Assembly (NCBI RefSeq): GCF_051233475.1
Contig: NZ_JBKFGH010000008.1
Coordinates: 62,001 to 126,000, forward strand
DNA from: Bacillus_BU sp051233475
Lineage (GTDB): Bacteria > Bacillota > Bacilli > Bacillales > Cytobacillaceae
Direction: 5' to 3'
Length of the DNA stretch: 64,000 nt
Shown: in pieces, positions 41,533-50,168 of the stretch
Numbering within the stretch: the first letter of the stretch is position 1
Layout of the letters: every line of letters begins with the position of its first letter
Made by a program: the position numbers and the translations under genes
Notes under the pieces: model-generated
Seen by the model: only the letters and a program-made list of their open reading frames with translations
Databases searched by the model: none
What the model was told of the DNA's origin: nothing

Positions 41533-41662
41533 CTGTTGATTACAGCGAGAGGTGCTCCCTTTCCGCGGGGGAGTCCGGGAGCCTCCTCGGCGCAAGCGCC
41601 TGTGGGGTCTCCCGAGACACCTTCTCCCGCAGGAGTCTCGCACCTTCCGCTCCAATCAACAG
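41533..41662 (-). repeat. Palindromic repeat family A, copy 4, in the metY leader
   Basis: Family A on the minus strand. It lies between the S-box terminator (about 41717) and the metY ribosome site (about 41500), so it is transcribed as part of the metY 5' untranslated region. Its low-coordinate end (CTGTTGATTACAGCGAGAGG) is more diverged than other copies. Confidence 0.85.
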
Positions 41663-41714
41663 ATGCTCATAAACAAACAATGTTCTTTAACACAGCCATT
41701 TTTTTAAAAACCAA

Positions 41715-41860
41715 AAAACCCTCTTCTTTTCATAAGAAGAGGGTTGGAGCTCAGTCTCTTCTTATCTTTCAGAGCTTACACTCTGCTGGAATTAGCACCG
41801 CGTTCATAACCGGTTGCCGGGCGTCATAGGGCCAGTCCCTCTACCTCTCTTGATAAGAAC
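41715..41860 (-). ncRNA. SAM-I riboswitch (S-box) of metY
   Basis: Minus strand: TTCTTATCAAGAGAGGTAGA, GCCCTATGACGCCCGGCAAC and GGTGCTAATTCCAGCAGAG. P1 is closed by GATAAGAA. A terminator follows: AACCCTCTTCTTATGAAAAG then AAGAGGGTT and T6 at 41711-41745. Confidence 0.95.
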
Positions 41861-41912
41861 TTAATATTCACATTTATTTGAAAATAATAGTATCATAGGA
41901 AATTTATTTAAG

Positions 41913-42290
41913 TCAACATACATTTGTTAAATTTTCCAGGTCCGGCTCCTCAGATGATCCCTGTTTCGTTAAAAATAAGACAGCCTCAAGCAATAATATC
42001 TTTCTTAACGAAGCAGATACCGTCAGAAGTTGATGACTGACAGCTTCACGAAGCTTCATTTTACCTCCCAACAAATGGACTGCAGTACTGTAGCTGGAGA
42101 CAATGGTTACGACATCATCCTGACCCTCAGGAAACTTTTCAAGCATTTGGGCAACTCCATTTTCGACGGAAAGGAAATACTTCCCTCTGTCTGTATCAAA
42201 ACATATCCTTAATTCCCGACTGTTTCCTAAATTATGAATGTGACTCTTTTGGTTATAGTCATGAATAAAGGTATCCAACAAACACCCCAT
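41913..42290 (-). CDS. yusD: YusD-like protein of unknown function
   Basis: 125 aa. Central FPEGQDDVVTIVSSYSTAVHLLGGKMKLREAVSHQLLTVSASLRKIL resembles an SCP2-type lipid-binding fold (GGKMKLREA), but the match is weak. Position between metNIQ/metY and yusE fits B. subtilis yusD. GAGGTGA 5 nt before ATG 42290 selects the start. Only 10 bp from yusE, so cotranscribed. Confidence 0.7.
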   Translation of the reverse strand: MGCLLDTFIHDYNQKSHIHNLGNSRELRICFDTDRGKYFLSVENGVAQMLEKFPEGQDDVVTIVSSYSTAVHLLGGKMKLREAVSHQLLTVSASLRKILLLEAVLFLTKQGSSEEPDLENLTNVC

Positions 42291-42300
42291 CGTGATCACC

Positions 42301-42621
42301 TCACCTATACCATTTAGATGAATTGATTATTTTTTCATACAAATATGGCACTGATCGAAATGCATATAATTTTTCTGCCACGACCCCTTCTTTTATAAAA
42401 AGCAGGCAAGGTACACTTTCGATTGTTAACTGTGCAGCTAGTTCCGGAAAGAAATTAACATTCAGCTTTCTAATCTCAATCTCCGGTAAAAGCTCCTCAA
42501 TCACTGTTAACATTATCCCGGAAACCTGGCAGGTTCCGCACATGGGTGTGTAAGTATAAATGAGCCCATTAAAATGACGCTTGAAGATGGAATCGATTTG
42601 CTCCGTTGACATTTCCTGCAT
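42301..42621 (-). CDS. yusE: Thioredoxin-like protein YusE
   Basis: 106 aa with a thioredoxin fold. The active site is YTPMCGTCQVSG (CGTC) and the cis-Pro loop ESVPCLLFIKEG, which carries an additional Cys. It likely reduces disulphides of a partner in the cytoplasm. Part of a tight yusF-yusE-yusD run. Confidence 0.85.
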   Translation of the reverse strand: MQEMSTEQIDSIFKRHFNGLIYTYTPMCGTCQVSGIMLTVIEELLPEIEIRKLNVNFFPELAAQLTIESVPCLLFIKEGVVAEKLYAFRSVPYLYEKIINSSKWYR

Positions 42622-42630
42622 CGTATTACT

Positions 42631-42984
42631 TCATCCTCTTTCTAAAAACTGCGTAAAAACATCAATATTTGCTTGAAGTAACACCGTCGCTAAATGATGC
42701 TCCGGTGCTGTGGCAACCTCCTTATACGACTTATCAATATAGAGGTGCTCTGCTTCGGGAAATTCTTTTTTAAATTGTTTTCGCAGTTTTTCTCCTGCTT
42801 TATCAGCATCCACTAAAATATATACATCCTTATCTATAACAGAGTCAATCAATTCTTCCAAACGATTCAGTCCGATTGTTCCATTCGTGCAAATGATTTC
42901 AATAGGTTCCTTGATAATACCCTTTACCTTCTTTTTATCGGAGGTTCCCTCAACAATGATGACCTTTTCAATCGCCTGTTTCAT
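42631..42984 (-). CDS. yusF: Toprim-domain protein YusF
   Basis: 117 aa, a stand-alone Toprim domain with Glu in IIVEGTSDKKKV and the DxD pair in YILVDADKAGEKLR. Small Toprim proteins of this kind relate to RNase M5/OLD nucleases; the substrate is unknown. AGGTGAT precedes ATG 42984. First of the yusF-yusE-yusD run. Confidence 0.85.
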   Translation of the reverse strand: MKQAIEKVIIVEGTSDKKKVKGIIKEPIEIICTNGTIGLNRLEELIDSVIDKDVYILVDADKAGEKLRKQFKKEFPEAEHLYIDKSYKEVATAPEHHLATVLLQANIDVFTQFLERG

Positions 42985-43097
42985 ATTTATCACCTAAAAA
43001 CGAAGATGTATTTATAGTAGATTATTCTATATTCAATAAGTTGGTGTTGTATTCCTGCTATATCTCTCAATTACTAATATTTTGCCTAAACTAATCA

Positions 43098-43246
43098 CAA
43101 AAGCGGAAGCGCCCGGGTAGCGACGTATGGACTGGAGCACATCGACTGAGATAAAGGAAACACGAAGAGCGATAGCGATTCGATGTTGACTTATCGTAGG
43201 GAGGTGGGCGAAGTCCACTAGTCGTTGGGCGCTGGAGCTGGACGTG
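43098..43246 (+). repeat. Palindromic repeat family B, copy 4
   Basis: CAAAAGCGGAAGCGCCCGGG to GAGCTGGACGTG with a normal core; one spot reads GCGACGTATGGACTGG, diverged from other copies. It fills most of the gap between yusF and gcvH. Confidence 0.85.
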
Positions 43247-43299
43247 TCTTACGCAGTAAAAGTATCTACAGTATTGAAATCTATAATTCCTTAATTGTA

Positions 43300-43329
43300 A
43301 AAAAACGCCTTGAACCCAAGGCGTTAAAA
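43300..43329 (-). terminator. Terminator of gcvH
   Basis: AACGCCTTG / CAAGGCGTT with a 4-nt loop and T7 on the minus strand, directly after the gcvH stop. Confidence 0.9.
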
Positions 43330-43331
43330 CA

Positions 43332-43715
43332 TTACTCTGCATTTATCATTTCTTCATACTGCTCCGCAGTCATTAACTTCTCAATTTCACTTAGGTCAGA
43401 TGGTTCAACGACAATCATCCAAGCTTTTTCGTATGGAGATTCATTCACAAATTCAGGGCTGTCGGTTAAATCTTCATTAATTTCCACAACAGTGCCGCTA
43501 ATCGGTGCATATAATTCAGAAACAGTCTTAACGGATTCAACACTTCCGAAAGGCTCATCGACAACAACTTTATCTCCTACTTCAGGAAGTTCAACAAAAA
43601 CAATGTCCCCTAATTCAGATTGAGCAAATTGGGTAATCCCCACGCGTACTTTATCTCCTTCAACCTTTACCCACTCATGTTCATTAGAATAACGTAATTC
43701 TTTTGGAATACTCAT
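43332..43715 (-). CDS. gcvH: Glycine cleavage system H protein
   Basis: 127 aa, with lipoyl-lysine K63 in FGSVESVKTVSELYAP. In Bacillus GcvH also acts as the relay from which lipoyl groups are passed to other dehydrogenases, which ties it to lipA in this window. Not adjacent to the other gcv genes, as in B. subtilis. Confidence 0.96.
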   Translation of the reverse strand: MSIPKELRYSNEHEWVKVEGDKVRVGITQFAQSELGDIVFVELPEVGDKVVVDEPFGSVESVKTVSELYAPISGTVVEINEDLTDSPEFVNESPYEKAWMIVVEPSDLSEIEKLMTAEQYEEMINAE

Positions 43716-43745
43716 CGATTGTTAATCCTCCACTCTTATTATCAT

Positions 43746-44102
43746 TTAACTCCACGTTTGTGCAAATTCGTCTTCCTTAAATCCTACTGTAACCTTCGTT
43801 CCGTCGGAAACGATAGGCCGCTTTATTAACATTCCATCGGATGAAAGCAAATCTAATAATTCAGACTCACTGGCTTTACCAATCATGTCCTTAACTCCAA
43901 GATCACGGTATTTTTGGCCGCTCGTATTAAAAAATTTCTTAAGCTCCAAACCGCTTCGTTGATATAATTCCTCCAGTTCCAGTCTGGAAGGAGGATTCTC
44001 AACAATATGTATTTCGTTATAGTCTATGTTGTGGTCTTCCAACCACTTTTTCGCCTTCCGGCACGTACCACACTTCGGATACCAGTAAAAGGTTAAACCC
44101 AT
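43746..44102 (-). CDS. yusI: ArsC/Spx-family protein YusI
   Basis: 118 aa. YPKCGTCRKAKKWLEDHNIDYNEI carries a CxxC redox pair (C11/C14). This is the ArsC/Spx fold, probably a redox-type member rather than an arsenate reductase, with unknown targets. GGAGGTGA precedes the ATG. 30 bp upstream of gcvH, so perhaps cotranscribed. Confidence 0.85.
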   Translation of the reverse strand: MGLTFYWYPKCGTCRKAKKWLEDHNIDYNEIHIVENPPSRLELEELYQRSGLELKKFFNTSGQKYRDLGVKDMIGKASESELLDLLSSDGMLIKRPIVSDGTKVTVGFKEDEFAQTWS

Positions 44103-44238
44103 TTTTTCACCTCCATGTTATTTTGCCCAAATGATCATTCTTTGTAAAACATGAAAATAAAAAATTCACATCTAAAAATCAAGAAGAACTTCTTTAAAAA
44201 CTATTCGACCCTTTTTGTAAAAATCCTTTAAAAAAATA

Positions 44239-44274
44239 ATAAGGTCTTCCGTTTAAAGAGGAAGACCTTATTAA
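44239..44274 (-). terminator. Terminator of the fadNAE operon
   Basis: AAGGTCTTCC / GGAAGACCTT stem with A/T flanks, just downstream of fadE. Confidence 0.85.
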
Positions 44275-44298
44275 AAGTAATCTTAGAACCCTTGTTGC

Positions 44299-46083
44299 TT
44301 AAACAAAGTATTTTTCAGCCACAATAAGTTTGTCGGCAGCTTCACGTTTTTTTGCAATAACATTAATTGGGGTATGACGTGTAAATTTCCGCAATGCAGA
44401 TAAAAGCATACGAAGCGTGTCACCGGTTTCAACCGCTATTAATATTTCTTTTGCATCTTGTTCTAGTTTATTAAAGGCTTCCTGACAGAAAATTTGTGTA
44501 TATAACAGTTTTTGTTTACTCTTTTCCAGTCCATTCTTTCTAATCGCTTTTTCAGTTCTGAGCACAACGGATTCCATTGCATAAGCACTCGAAATAATAT
44601 CAGCTATATTTGCTAAAATTTCCTGCTCCTTTTCCAATGATTTTCCATATTTTTGGGCAGCTAACCCTGCAGCCAATAGCCCAATCTTTTTCGCATTACT
44701 TGTTAAGTATTTCTCTTGGGCTAATGGCTCATCTCCAGGCTCAATTGGCATCATCATCATGAGCTCCTCTTGCAAGGTCTGTGCTTTTTGGAAAAGTGGC
44801 AGCTCTCCTTTTATCGCCTTGCGGATGAAGGTTCCCGGGACTAATAGACGGTTAATCTCATTTGTTCCTTCAAAAATTCGATTAATGCGCGAATCACGAT
44901 ACGCTCTCTCGATTTCATATTCCTGCATGAACCCGTATCCACCGTGGATTTGTACCCCTTCATCTACCACGTAATCCAGTACTTCCGAGGCAAAAAATTT
45001 ATTTAAGGAGCATTCGATCGCATATTCAGCAATCGAAGCGGCAACTTCTTTACGATCTTTCACTTGTTCCTCGGTTAATTGACCCATTCGCTCTTCATAA
45101 AGACCGACAGTCCGATAAACGGATGTTTCAGCCGCATAAAGCCTTGCTGCCATTGTGGCAAGTTTTTCTTTTGTTAAATTAAATTGCGAAATAGGTGTTT
45201 TAAACTGCTGGCGCCCGTTTGCATACTTCACGGTCACTTCAAAAGCTCGTTTTGACCCGCCAACCGCGCCAACTCCAAGCTTATAACGACCAATATTTAA
45301 AATATTAAAAGCAATCACATGACCTTTTCCAGGGTCTCCGAGGAGATTTTCTCTTGGAACCGGTACATCTTCTAAAATTAACGTCCTGGTTGATGAGCTC
45401 TTGATTCCCATTTTCTTTTCTTCCGCACCTGTTGAGACGCCTGGAAAATCTCTTTCAACAATAAACGCTGTAAAATGTTCTCCATCAATTTTTGCATAAA
45501 CAATGAACACATCCGCAAAACCCGCATTGGTTATCCACTGTTTTTCACCATTTAAGATAAAATGGGTTCCTTCCGCGTTTAATTTTGCGGTAGTCTTTGC
45601 TCCCAGCGCATCAGAACCGGATCCAGGCTCAGTCAGCGCGTAGGCTGCCAGCTTTTCTCCCGTTGCTAGCGCAGGTAGATACTTTTGTTTTTGTTGTTCA
45701 TTTCCAAAAAGAATAATTGGCAGCGAGCCTATACCAACATGGGCACCATGTGACAACGAAAACCCACCGGCACGCGCCATTTTTTCAGTTATTAACGCTG
45801 AACTAATCTTGTCTAACCCCAAGCCGCCGTATTCTTCTGGTACGTCTGCTCCTAATAGCCCAAGTTCCCCAGCTTCCTTTAACAGGCGAACAGTCCGATC
45901 AAACTCGTGCTTTTCCAAATATTCCACCTCAGGCAGAACCTCATTGACCACAAAATCCTCAGTCGTTTTGGCAATCATGATTTGTTCGTCCGTTAAGTCT
46001 TCAGGTGTCCACATCCGTTCGTATCCAATATCTTCTATTAAAAAGCTTCCACCTTTAATAAAGCGTTCGGTTTGATTTGACAT
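44299..46083 (-). CDS. fadE: Acyl-CoA dehydrogenase FadE
   Basis: 594 aa. It has an acyl-CoA dehydrogenase core (AYALTEPGSGSDALGAKTTA, EKQWITNAGFADVF, QIHGGYGFMQEYEIERAYRDSRINRIFEGTNEINR) plus a C-terminal helical extension of about 180 residues, as in the long YusJ type. It makes the first step of beta-oxidation with FAD. Last gene of fadN-fadA-fadE. Confidence 0.94.
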   Translation of the reverse strand: MSNQTERFIKGGSFLIEDIGYERMWTPEDLTDEQIMIAKTTEDFVVNEVLPEVEYLEKHEFDRTVRLLKEAGELGLLGADVPEEYGGLGLDKISSALITEKMARAGGFSLSHGAHVGIGSLPIILFGNEQQKQKYLPALATGEKLAAYALTEPGSGSDALGAKTTAKLNAEGTHFILNGEKQWITNAGFADVFIVYAKIDGEHFTAFIVERDFPGVSTGAEEKKMGIKSSSTRTLILEDVPVPRENLLGDPGKGHVIAFNILNIGRYKLGVGAVGGSKRAFEVTVKYANGRQQFKTPISQFNLTKEKLATMAARLYAAETSVYRTVGLYEERMGQLTEEQVKDRKEVAASIAEYAIECSLNKFFASEVLDYVVDEGVQIHGGYGFMQEYEIERAYRDSRINRIFEGTNEINRLLVPGTFIRKAIKGELPLFQKAQTLQEELMMMMPIEPGDEPLAQEKYLTSNAKKIGLLAAGLAAQKYGKSLEKEQEILANIADIISSAYAMESVVLRTEKAIRKNGLEKSKQKLLYTQIFCQEAFNKLEQDAKEILIAVETGDTLRMLLSALRKFTRHTPINVIAKKREAADKLIVAEKYFV

Positions 46084-46144
46084 TTGCCTTCCCCCTTTTC
46101 ATTATAAGCTAGCTGAACAATTCAAAATTCCAAGCCTTATAGGA

Positions 46145-47320
46145 TTAGAGCAGTTCAAAAACTCCTGCTGCTCCCATTCCGCCACCTATGCACATCGTTA
46201 CAATCCCAAACTGCTCATTGCGACGCTTCATTTCATGAATCAATGACAAGGTCAGCTTCGTACCGGTACAACCTAGCGGATGACCAAGTGCAATCGCTCC
46301 ACCGTTCACATTCACCTTATTTTCATCTAGACCTAGTTCTCGAATGATTTGCAATGATTGCGACGCAAACGCTTCGTTTAATTCAATTAGACCAATATCA
46401 GCAAGTTCAAGACCTGCCAGTTTAAGTGCTTTTGGAATCGCAACAATCGGACCTATTCCCATCACTTCGGGCGGAACCCCGCCAACCGCAAACGATCGAA
46501 ATTTCGCCATCGGCTTTAATCCTAATCCTTCGGCTTTTTCCCGGTCCATTATCATCACAGCAGCTGCTCCGTCACTTGTTTGCGAGGAATTACCGGCTGT
46601 CACAGTGCCTGTTACGGAAAAGGCCGGCCGCAGTTTTGCTAACGCCTCCAAATTCGTATCAGGCCGTACCCCTTCGTCTTGCTTAAACTGAATGGTCTTT
46701 TCAACCAAGCGATGATTTTGGTCAACGGATCGTATCGTCACATCTACAGGAACAATTTCCTCATCAAATATCCCGGCTTGAAGGGCAGCCGCTGCCCTTT
46801 GATGGCTTCGAACCGAAAAAGCGTCTTGATCCTGACGGGTGATTCCATATTTTTTTGCGACTTCCTCGGCGGTATGGCCCATAGCCATATAGTATTCCGG
46901 TGCAGATTCTGCAAGTTTTACATTTGGGCGGACTACATGGCCCAGCATTGGCACCATACTCATTGACTCAACACCGCCAGCAATAATCGTATCGGCGTGA
47001 CCAAGCATGATCTTTTCGGCCGCAAAGGCAATGGCCTGTAACCCCGATGAACAGTAACGATTTATTGTGATTGCCGGTACGGTGTATGGCAGGCCAGCCA
47101 AAGCTCCAATATTTCGAGCCATGTTTAAGCCTTGCTCGGCTTCCGGTGTTGCACACCCAATGATGAGATCATCGATATTTCCTTCATAATTGCCTGCACG
47201 ACGTATTGTTTCCTTTACAACAAGAGCTCCTAAATCATCTGGCCGCACATGGGCCAATGTTCCCTTCTTTGCCTTTCCAACCGGTGTTCTGGCTCCACTA
47301 ACGATAACCGCTTCTCTCAT
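46145..47320 (-). CDS. fadA: 3-ketoacyl-CoA thiolase FadA
   Basis: 391 aa. Nucleophile C90 (NRYCSSGLQAI), GGAIALGHPLGCTG and C-terminal MCIGGGMGAAGVFE are intact. It cleaves 3-ketoacyl-CoA to acetyl-CoA. Middle gene of the operon, 73 bp after fadN. Confidence 0.95.
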   Translation of the reverse strand: MREAVIVSGARTPVGKAKKGTLAHVRPDDLGALVVKETIRRAGNYEGNIDDLIIGCATPEAEQGLNMARNIGALAGLPYTVPAITINRYCSSGLQAIAFAAEKIMLGHADTIIAGGVESMSMVPMLGHVVRPNVKLAESAPEYYMAMGHTAEEVAKKYGITRQDQDAFSVRSHQRAAAALQAGIFDEEIVPVDVTIRSVDQNHRLVEKTIQFKQDEGVRPDTNLEALAKLRPAFSVTGTVTAGNSSQTSDGAAAVMIMDREKAEGLGLKPMAKFRSFAVGGVPPEVMGIGPIVAIPKALKLAGLELADIGLIELNEAFASQSLQIIRELGLDENKVNVNGGAIALGHPLGCTGTKLTLSLIHEMKRRNEQFGIVTMCIGGGMGAAGVFELL

Positions 47321-47392
47321 CTGAGTTTCCCCTCACATTCTCATTTAAAGTTCATCAAATTCAGTAAAGAAAGTATCTATGAATCTACTAAG

Positions 47393-49780
47393 TTAGTTAC
47401 GCAACGGTTTCCCTTTTAATAACATGTGCTGCATTCGCTGTTGTGACTTTGGTTCAGCAACTAAGCTTAAGAACGCTTCTCTCTCTAAGTCTAATAAATA
47501 TTGCTCATCGACTTCCGTTCCAAATGAGACTTTTCCTCCAGCGATCACATAGGCGAGCTTTTTAGCAATCTTTAAGTCATGCTCAGAAATATACCCAGAA
47601 TAAAACATCGATTGAGCCCCAAGTAACAAAGCAGCGTAACCTGTTTCACCTACGACTGGAACTTTCTTTCGAACAGGCGGTTGATAACCATTACGGTCTA
47701 AAGCCAGCACTTTTTGTTTTGCATCATAAATTAGGTGGTCTCCATTTGTGCTGATGTCGTCTTTCCCGGTTAGGAAGAAATTCTCTCGTGCTTCTTCGGC
47801 TGATGACGAGACTTTCGCCAACGCTATTTTCTCAAACACACTGTTCGCAACCTTTTGTAAATCCACTTCAACTCCTTGAGGAATCGCATTTAGGTGCTTA
47901 ATATACAATTCTTTATTGCCCCCGCCGCCAGGGATTAAGCCCACCCCAACTTCGACAAGTCCAATATACGTTTCCGGTGCAGCTTGGATACTGGCAGCAG
48001 GTAAACAAACCTCTGCTCCTCCCCCAAGTGTCATTCCAAAAGGTGCCGCAACAACTGGTTTATTGCAGTATTTAATTTTCATCATCGCTTGCTGGAAGCT
48101 TCGAACGACTAAATCCAGTTCAAAAATATTGTCGTCCTGTGCTTCCATCAGAATCATCGCCAAGTTAGCGCCCACACAGAAATTTTTCCCTTGGTTGCCG
48201 ATGACGAGTCCTTTGAAGTTCTTTTCTACTTCTTCAACGGCATAGGTAATCATTTGAGTAATATCGGGGCCAATTGCATTATTTGGCGAATGAAACTCTA
48301 GTAGCGCTACCCCGTCACCAAGGTCAATTAAGCTAGCACCGGAATTTTTCTTAATCACCCTGTTGTCTTGTTTTTTAAGCTGTTTAAGATTGATTTTTTT
48401 AGGATTTTCTACGTTTTTTTTGTACTCGCCATTGTGATAATAAACGAGTTCCCCATCCTGTTCTTGATAGAATGATGTCTGTCCGTTGTTTAGCATTTGT
48501 TTGATCCACATCGGAATGACTGTGCCAGCCTCTTCCATTTTCAATACCGATCTTTCTAAACCGATAGCATCCCAAGTTTCAAACGGGCCCAGTTCCCAGC
48601 CAAAGCCCCATTTCATTGCCTGATCGATCGCGATAATATCATCGGCAATCTCCCCGACCAGTTCTGCAGCATACACAAGGACTGGGGATAAAATATTCCA
48701 GAGGAGCTCACCGGCCCGATCGTCCGCAAATACAAGCGCTTTCAATTTGTTTTTTACACCTTTTTCTTGCTTGCTCATTTCCAGTGCTGGTGTTCTTAAT
48801 TTTTTGGATGCTTCATATTCTAATGTATTCGGATTTAGTTCGAGAATTTCTTTTCCTTTTTTAAGGTAAAAACCTTGACCGGACTTGCTTCCTAACCAGC
48901 CCTTTTGAAGCATTTCTTTTATAAATGACGGAACTTGAAAAACATCTTTTTCTGTCCCACTAACCTGCTCATATACGTTATTAGCAACGTGAACAAATGT
49001 ATCAAGACCGACAACATCAAGTGTTCTGAAGGTGGCACTCTTCGGGCGTCCAATCAGCGGCCCTGTAACTGAATCTACTTCACCAACACTGTAGCCTCCT
49101 TGAAGCATCTGCCCAACAGTTATAAGAAGGCCATATGTTCCGATTCGATTGGCTATAAAATTCGGGGTATCTTTAGCAACAACCACACCCTTACCAAGAA
49201 CATCTTCGGCAAATGTTTTCATAAACTTAAGAACATGATCGGTTGTATATTGTGTTGGAATGATTTCAAGTAATTTTAAGTAGCGTGGAGGATTAAAGAA
49301 ATGGGTTCCAAGAAAATGGGCTTTGAAATCCTCAGATCGCCCTTCAACCATTGCTTCAACGGAAATTCCGGATGTATTGGAGCTGACGATGCTTCCCAGC
49401 TTGCGATATTGATCCACTCTTGCAAATATCTGCTGCTTTATCTCTAATTTTTCAACAACAACTTCGATAATCCAGTCCGCTTCTTGGAGTCTTTCAAAAT
49501 CATCCTCAAAATTTCCTGGTTCAATAAGAGCTAAATTTTTCTTCGAAGTGAGCGGTGCCGGTTTTTGTTTAAGTAAATTTTGAAGTGCCTGATTACTAAA
49601 ACGATTTCGAACTGGTTTGTCTTCGACGGTGAGGCCTTTTGCTTTCTCATCCGCGGTTACATCATTCGGCACAATATCTAGAAGCAAAGTCGGAATGCCC
49701 AGATTGGCTAAATGTGCAGCAATTCCTGATCCCATTACACCGGAGCCTAATACCACAGCCCTGTTTATTCGTTGAATCAT
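47393..49780 (-). CDS. fadN: Bifunctional 3-hydroxyacyl-CoA dehydrogenase / enoyl-CoA hydratase FadN
   Basis: 795 aa. N-terminal NAD-binding dehydrogenase (VLGSGVMGSGIAAHLANLG, FFNPPRYLKLLEIIP) followed by a C-terminal crotonase domain (GKNFCVGANLA, FGMTLGGGAEV, VGVGLIPGGGG). The order is opposite to E. coli FadB, as in B. subtilis YusL. It performs the middle two steps of beta-oxidation. First gene of the operon, behind a FadR box. Confidence 0.95.
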   Translation of the reverse strand: MIQRINRAVVLGSGVMGSGIAAHLANLGIPTLLLDIVPNDVTADEKAKGLTVEDKPVRNRFSNQALQNLLKQKPAPLTSKKNLALIEPGNFEDDFERLQEADWIIEVVVEKLEIKQQIFARVDQYRKLGSIVSSNTSGISVEAMVEGRSEDFKAHFLGTHFFNPPRYLKLLEIIPTQYTTDHVLKFMKTFAEDVLGKGVVVAKDTPNFIANRIGTYGLLITVGQMLQGGYSVGEVDSVTGPLIGRPKSATFRTLDVVGLDTFVHVANNVYEQVSGTEKDVFQVPSFIKEMLQKGWLGSKSGQGFYLKKGKEILELNPNTLEYEASKKLRTPALEMSKQEKGVKNKLKALVFADDRAGELLWNILSPVLVYAAELVGEIADDIIAIDQAMKWGFGWELGPFETWDAIGLERSVLKMEEAGTVIPMWIKQMLNNGQTSFYQEQDGELVYYHNGEYKKNVENPKKINLKQLKKQDNRVIKKNSGASLIDLGDGVALLEFHSPNNAIGPDITQMITYAVEEVEKNFKGLVIGNQGKNFCVGANLAMILMEAQDDNIFELDLVVRSFQQAMMKIKYCNKPVVAAPFGMTLGGGAEVCLPAASIQAAPETYIGLVEVGVGLIPGGGGNKELYIKHLNAIPQGVEVDLQKVANSVFEKIALAKVSSSAEEARENFFLTGKDDISTNGDHLIYDAKQKVLALDRNGYQPPVRKKVPVVGETGYAALLLGAQSMFYSGYISEHDLKIAKKLAYVIAGGKVSFGTEVDEQYLLDLEREAFLSLVAEPKSQQRMQHMLLKGKPLRN

Positions 49781-49805
49781 TGTCCTTCCTCCTCCAACAC
49801 GTTAT

Positions 49806-49823
49806 TGAATGAATACTCATTCA
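49806..49823. promoter_or_regulatory. FadR operator of fadNAE
   Basis: TGAATGAATACTCATTCA, an 18-bp palindrome matching the Bacillus FadR consensus (TGAATGAnTAnTCATTCA), about 25 bp upstream of the fadN ATG. The repressor would be released by long-chain acyl-CoA. Confidence 0.9.
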
Positions 49824-49971
49824 TTTTTATGCCAAAAAAATTCGAATTACTAATTCGTACTTATAATATAAAATATTTTGAATATTAACGCAATATTCAT
49901 CTTTTAAAATATGAATTTTTTTTAAAATGAGGAATTACCTTTTTGGGCAAGTTAAAAATGGAGGTGAGATC

Positions 49972-50106
49972 ATGGCCAAACGTCAAAAAAATCCTTCGAA
50001 AGCTGGGATTAGTGCGGCAAGTGTTAAGGGGAATGCTGGACCTGGAATAGAAACAGGTGGACCCGACAAGCAAAATAGCCAAAACAGCCAGTTTAAAAAA
50101 CGTTAA
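49972..50106 (+). CDS. yuzL: YuzL-like small basic protein
   Basis: 44 aa, too short for most gene callers. GAGGTGA lies 4 nt before the ATG. The sequence has KNPSKAGISAASVKGNAGPG and a Gln/Asn/Lys-rich tail. It resembles the short YuzL-like proteins of Bacillus, and is similar in composition to minor small acid-soluble spore proteins; a spore role is a guess. It is divergent from fadN. Confidence 0.75.
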   Translation: MAKRQKNPSKAGISAASVKGNAGPGIETGGPDKQNSQNSQFKKR

Positions 50107-50168
50107 ATTCCTTAATAAGTCAGGCCTCACTACCATCTAATTTTCACAATTGGCTGCATTAAAGAACA

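Noticed and set aside
40180..41655. Extended 491-aa MetY starting upstream.
   Set aside because: The extra 56 residues are translated from the family A repeat in the leader; a ribosome site precedes the ATG at 41487.
43746..44102. Arsenate reductase.
   Set aside because: It belongs to the ArsC/Spx fold but has a CGTC redox pair and no ars genes nearby; position matches YusI.
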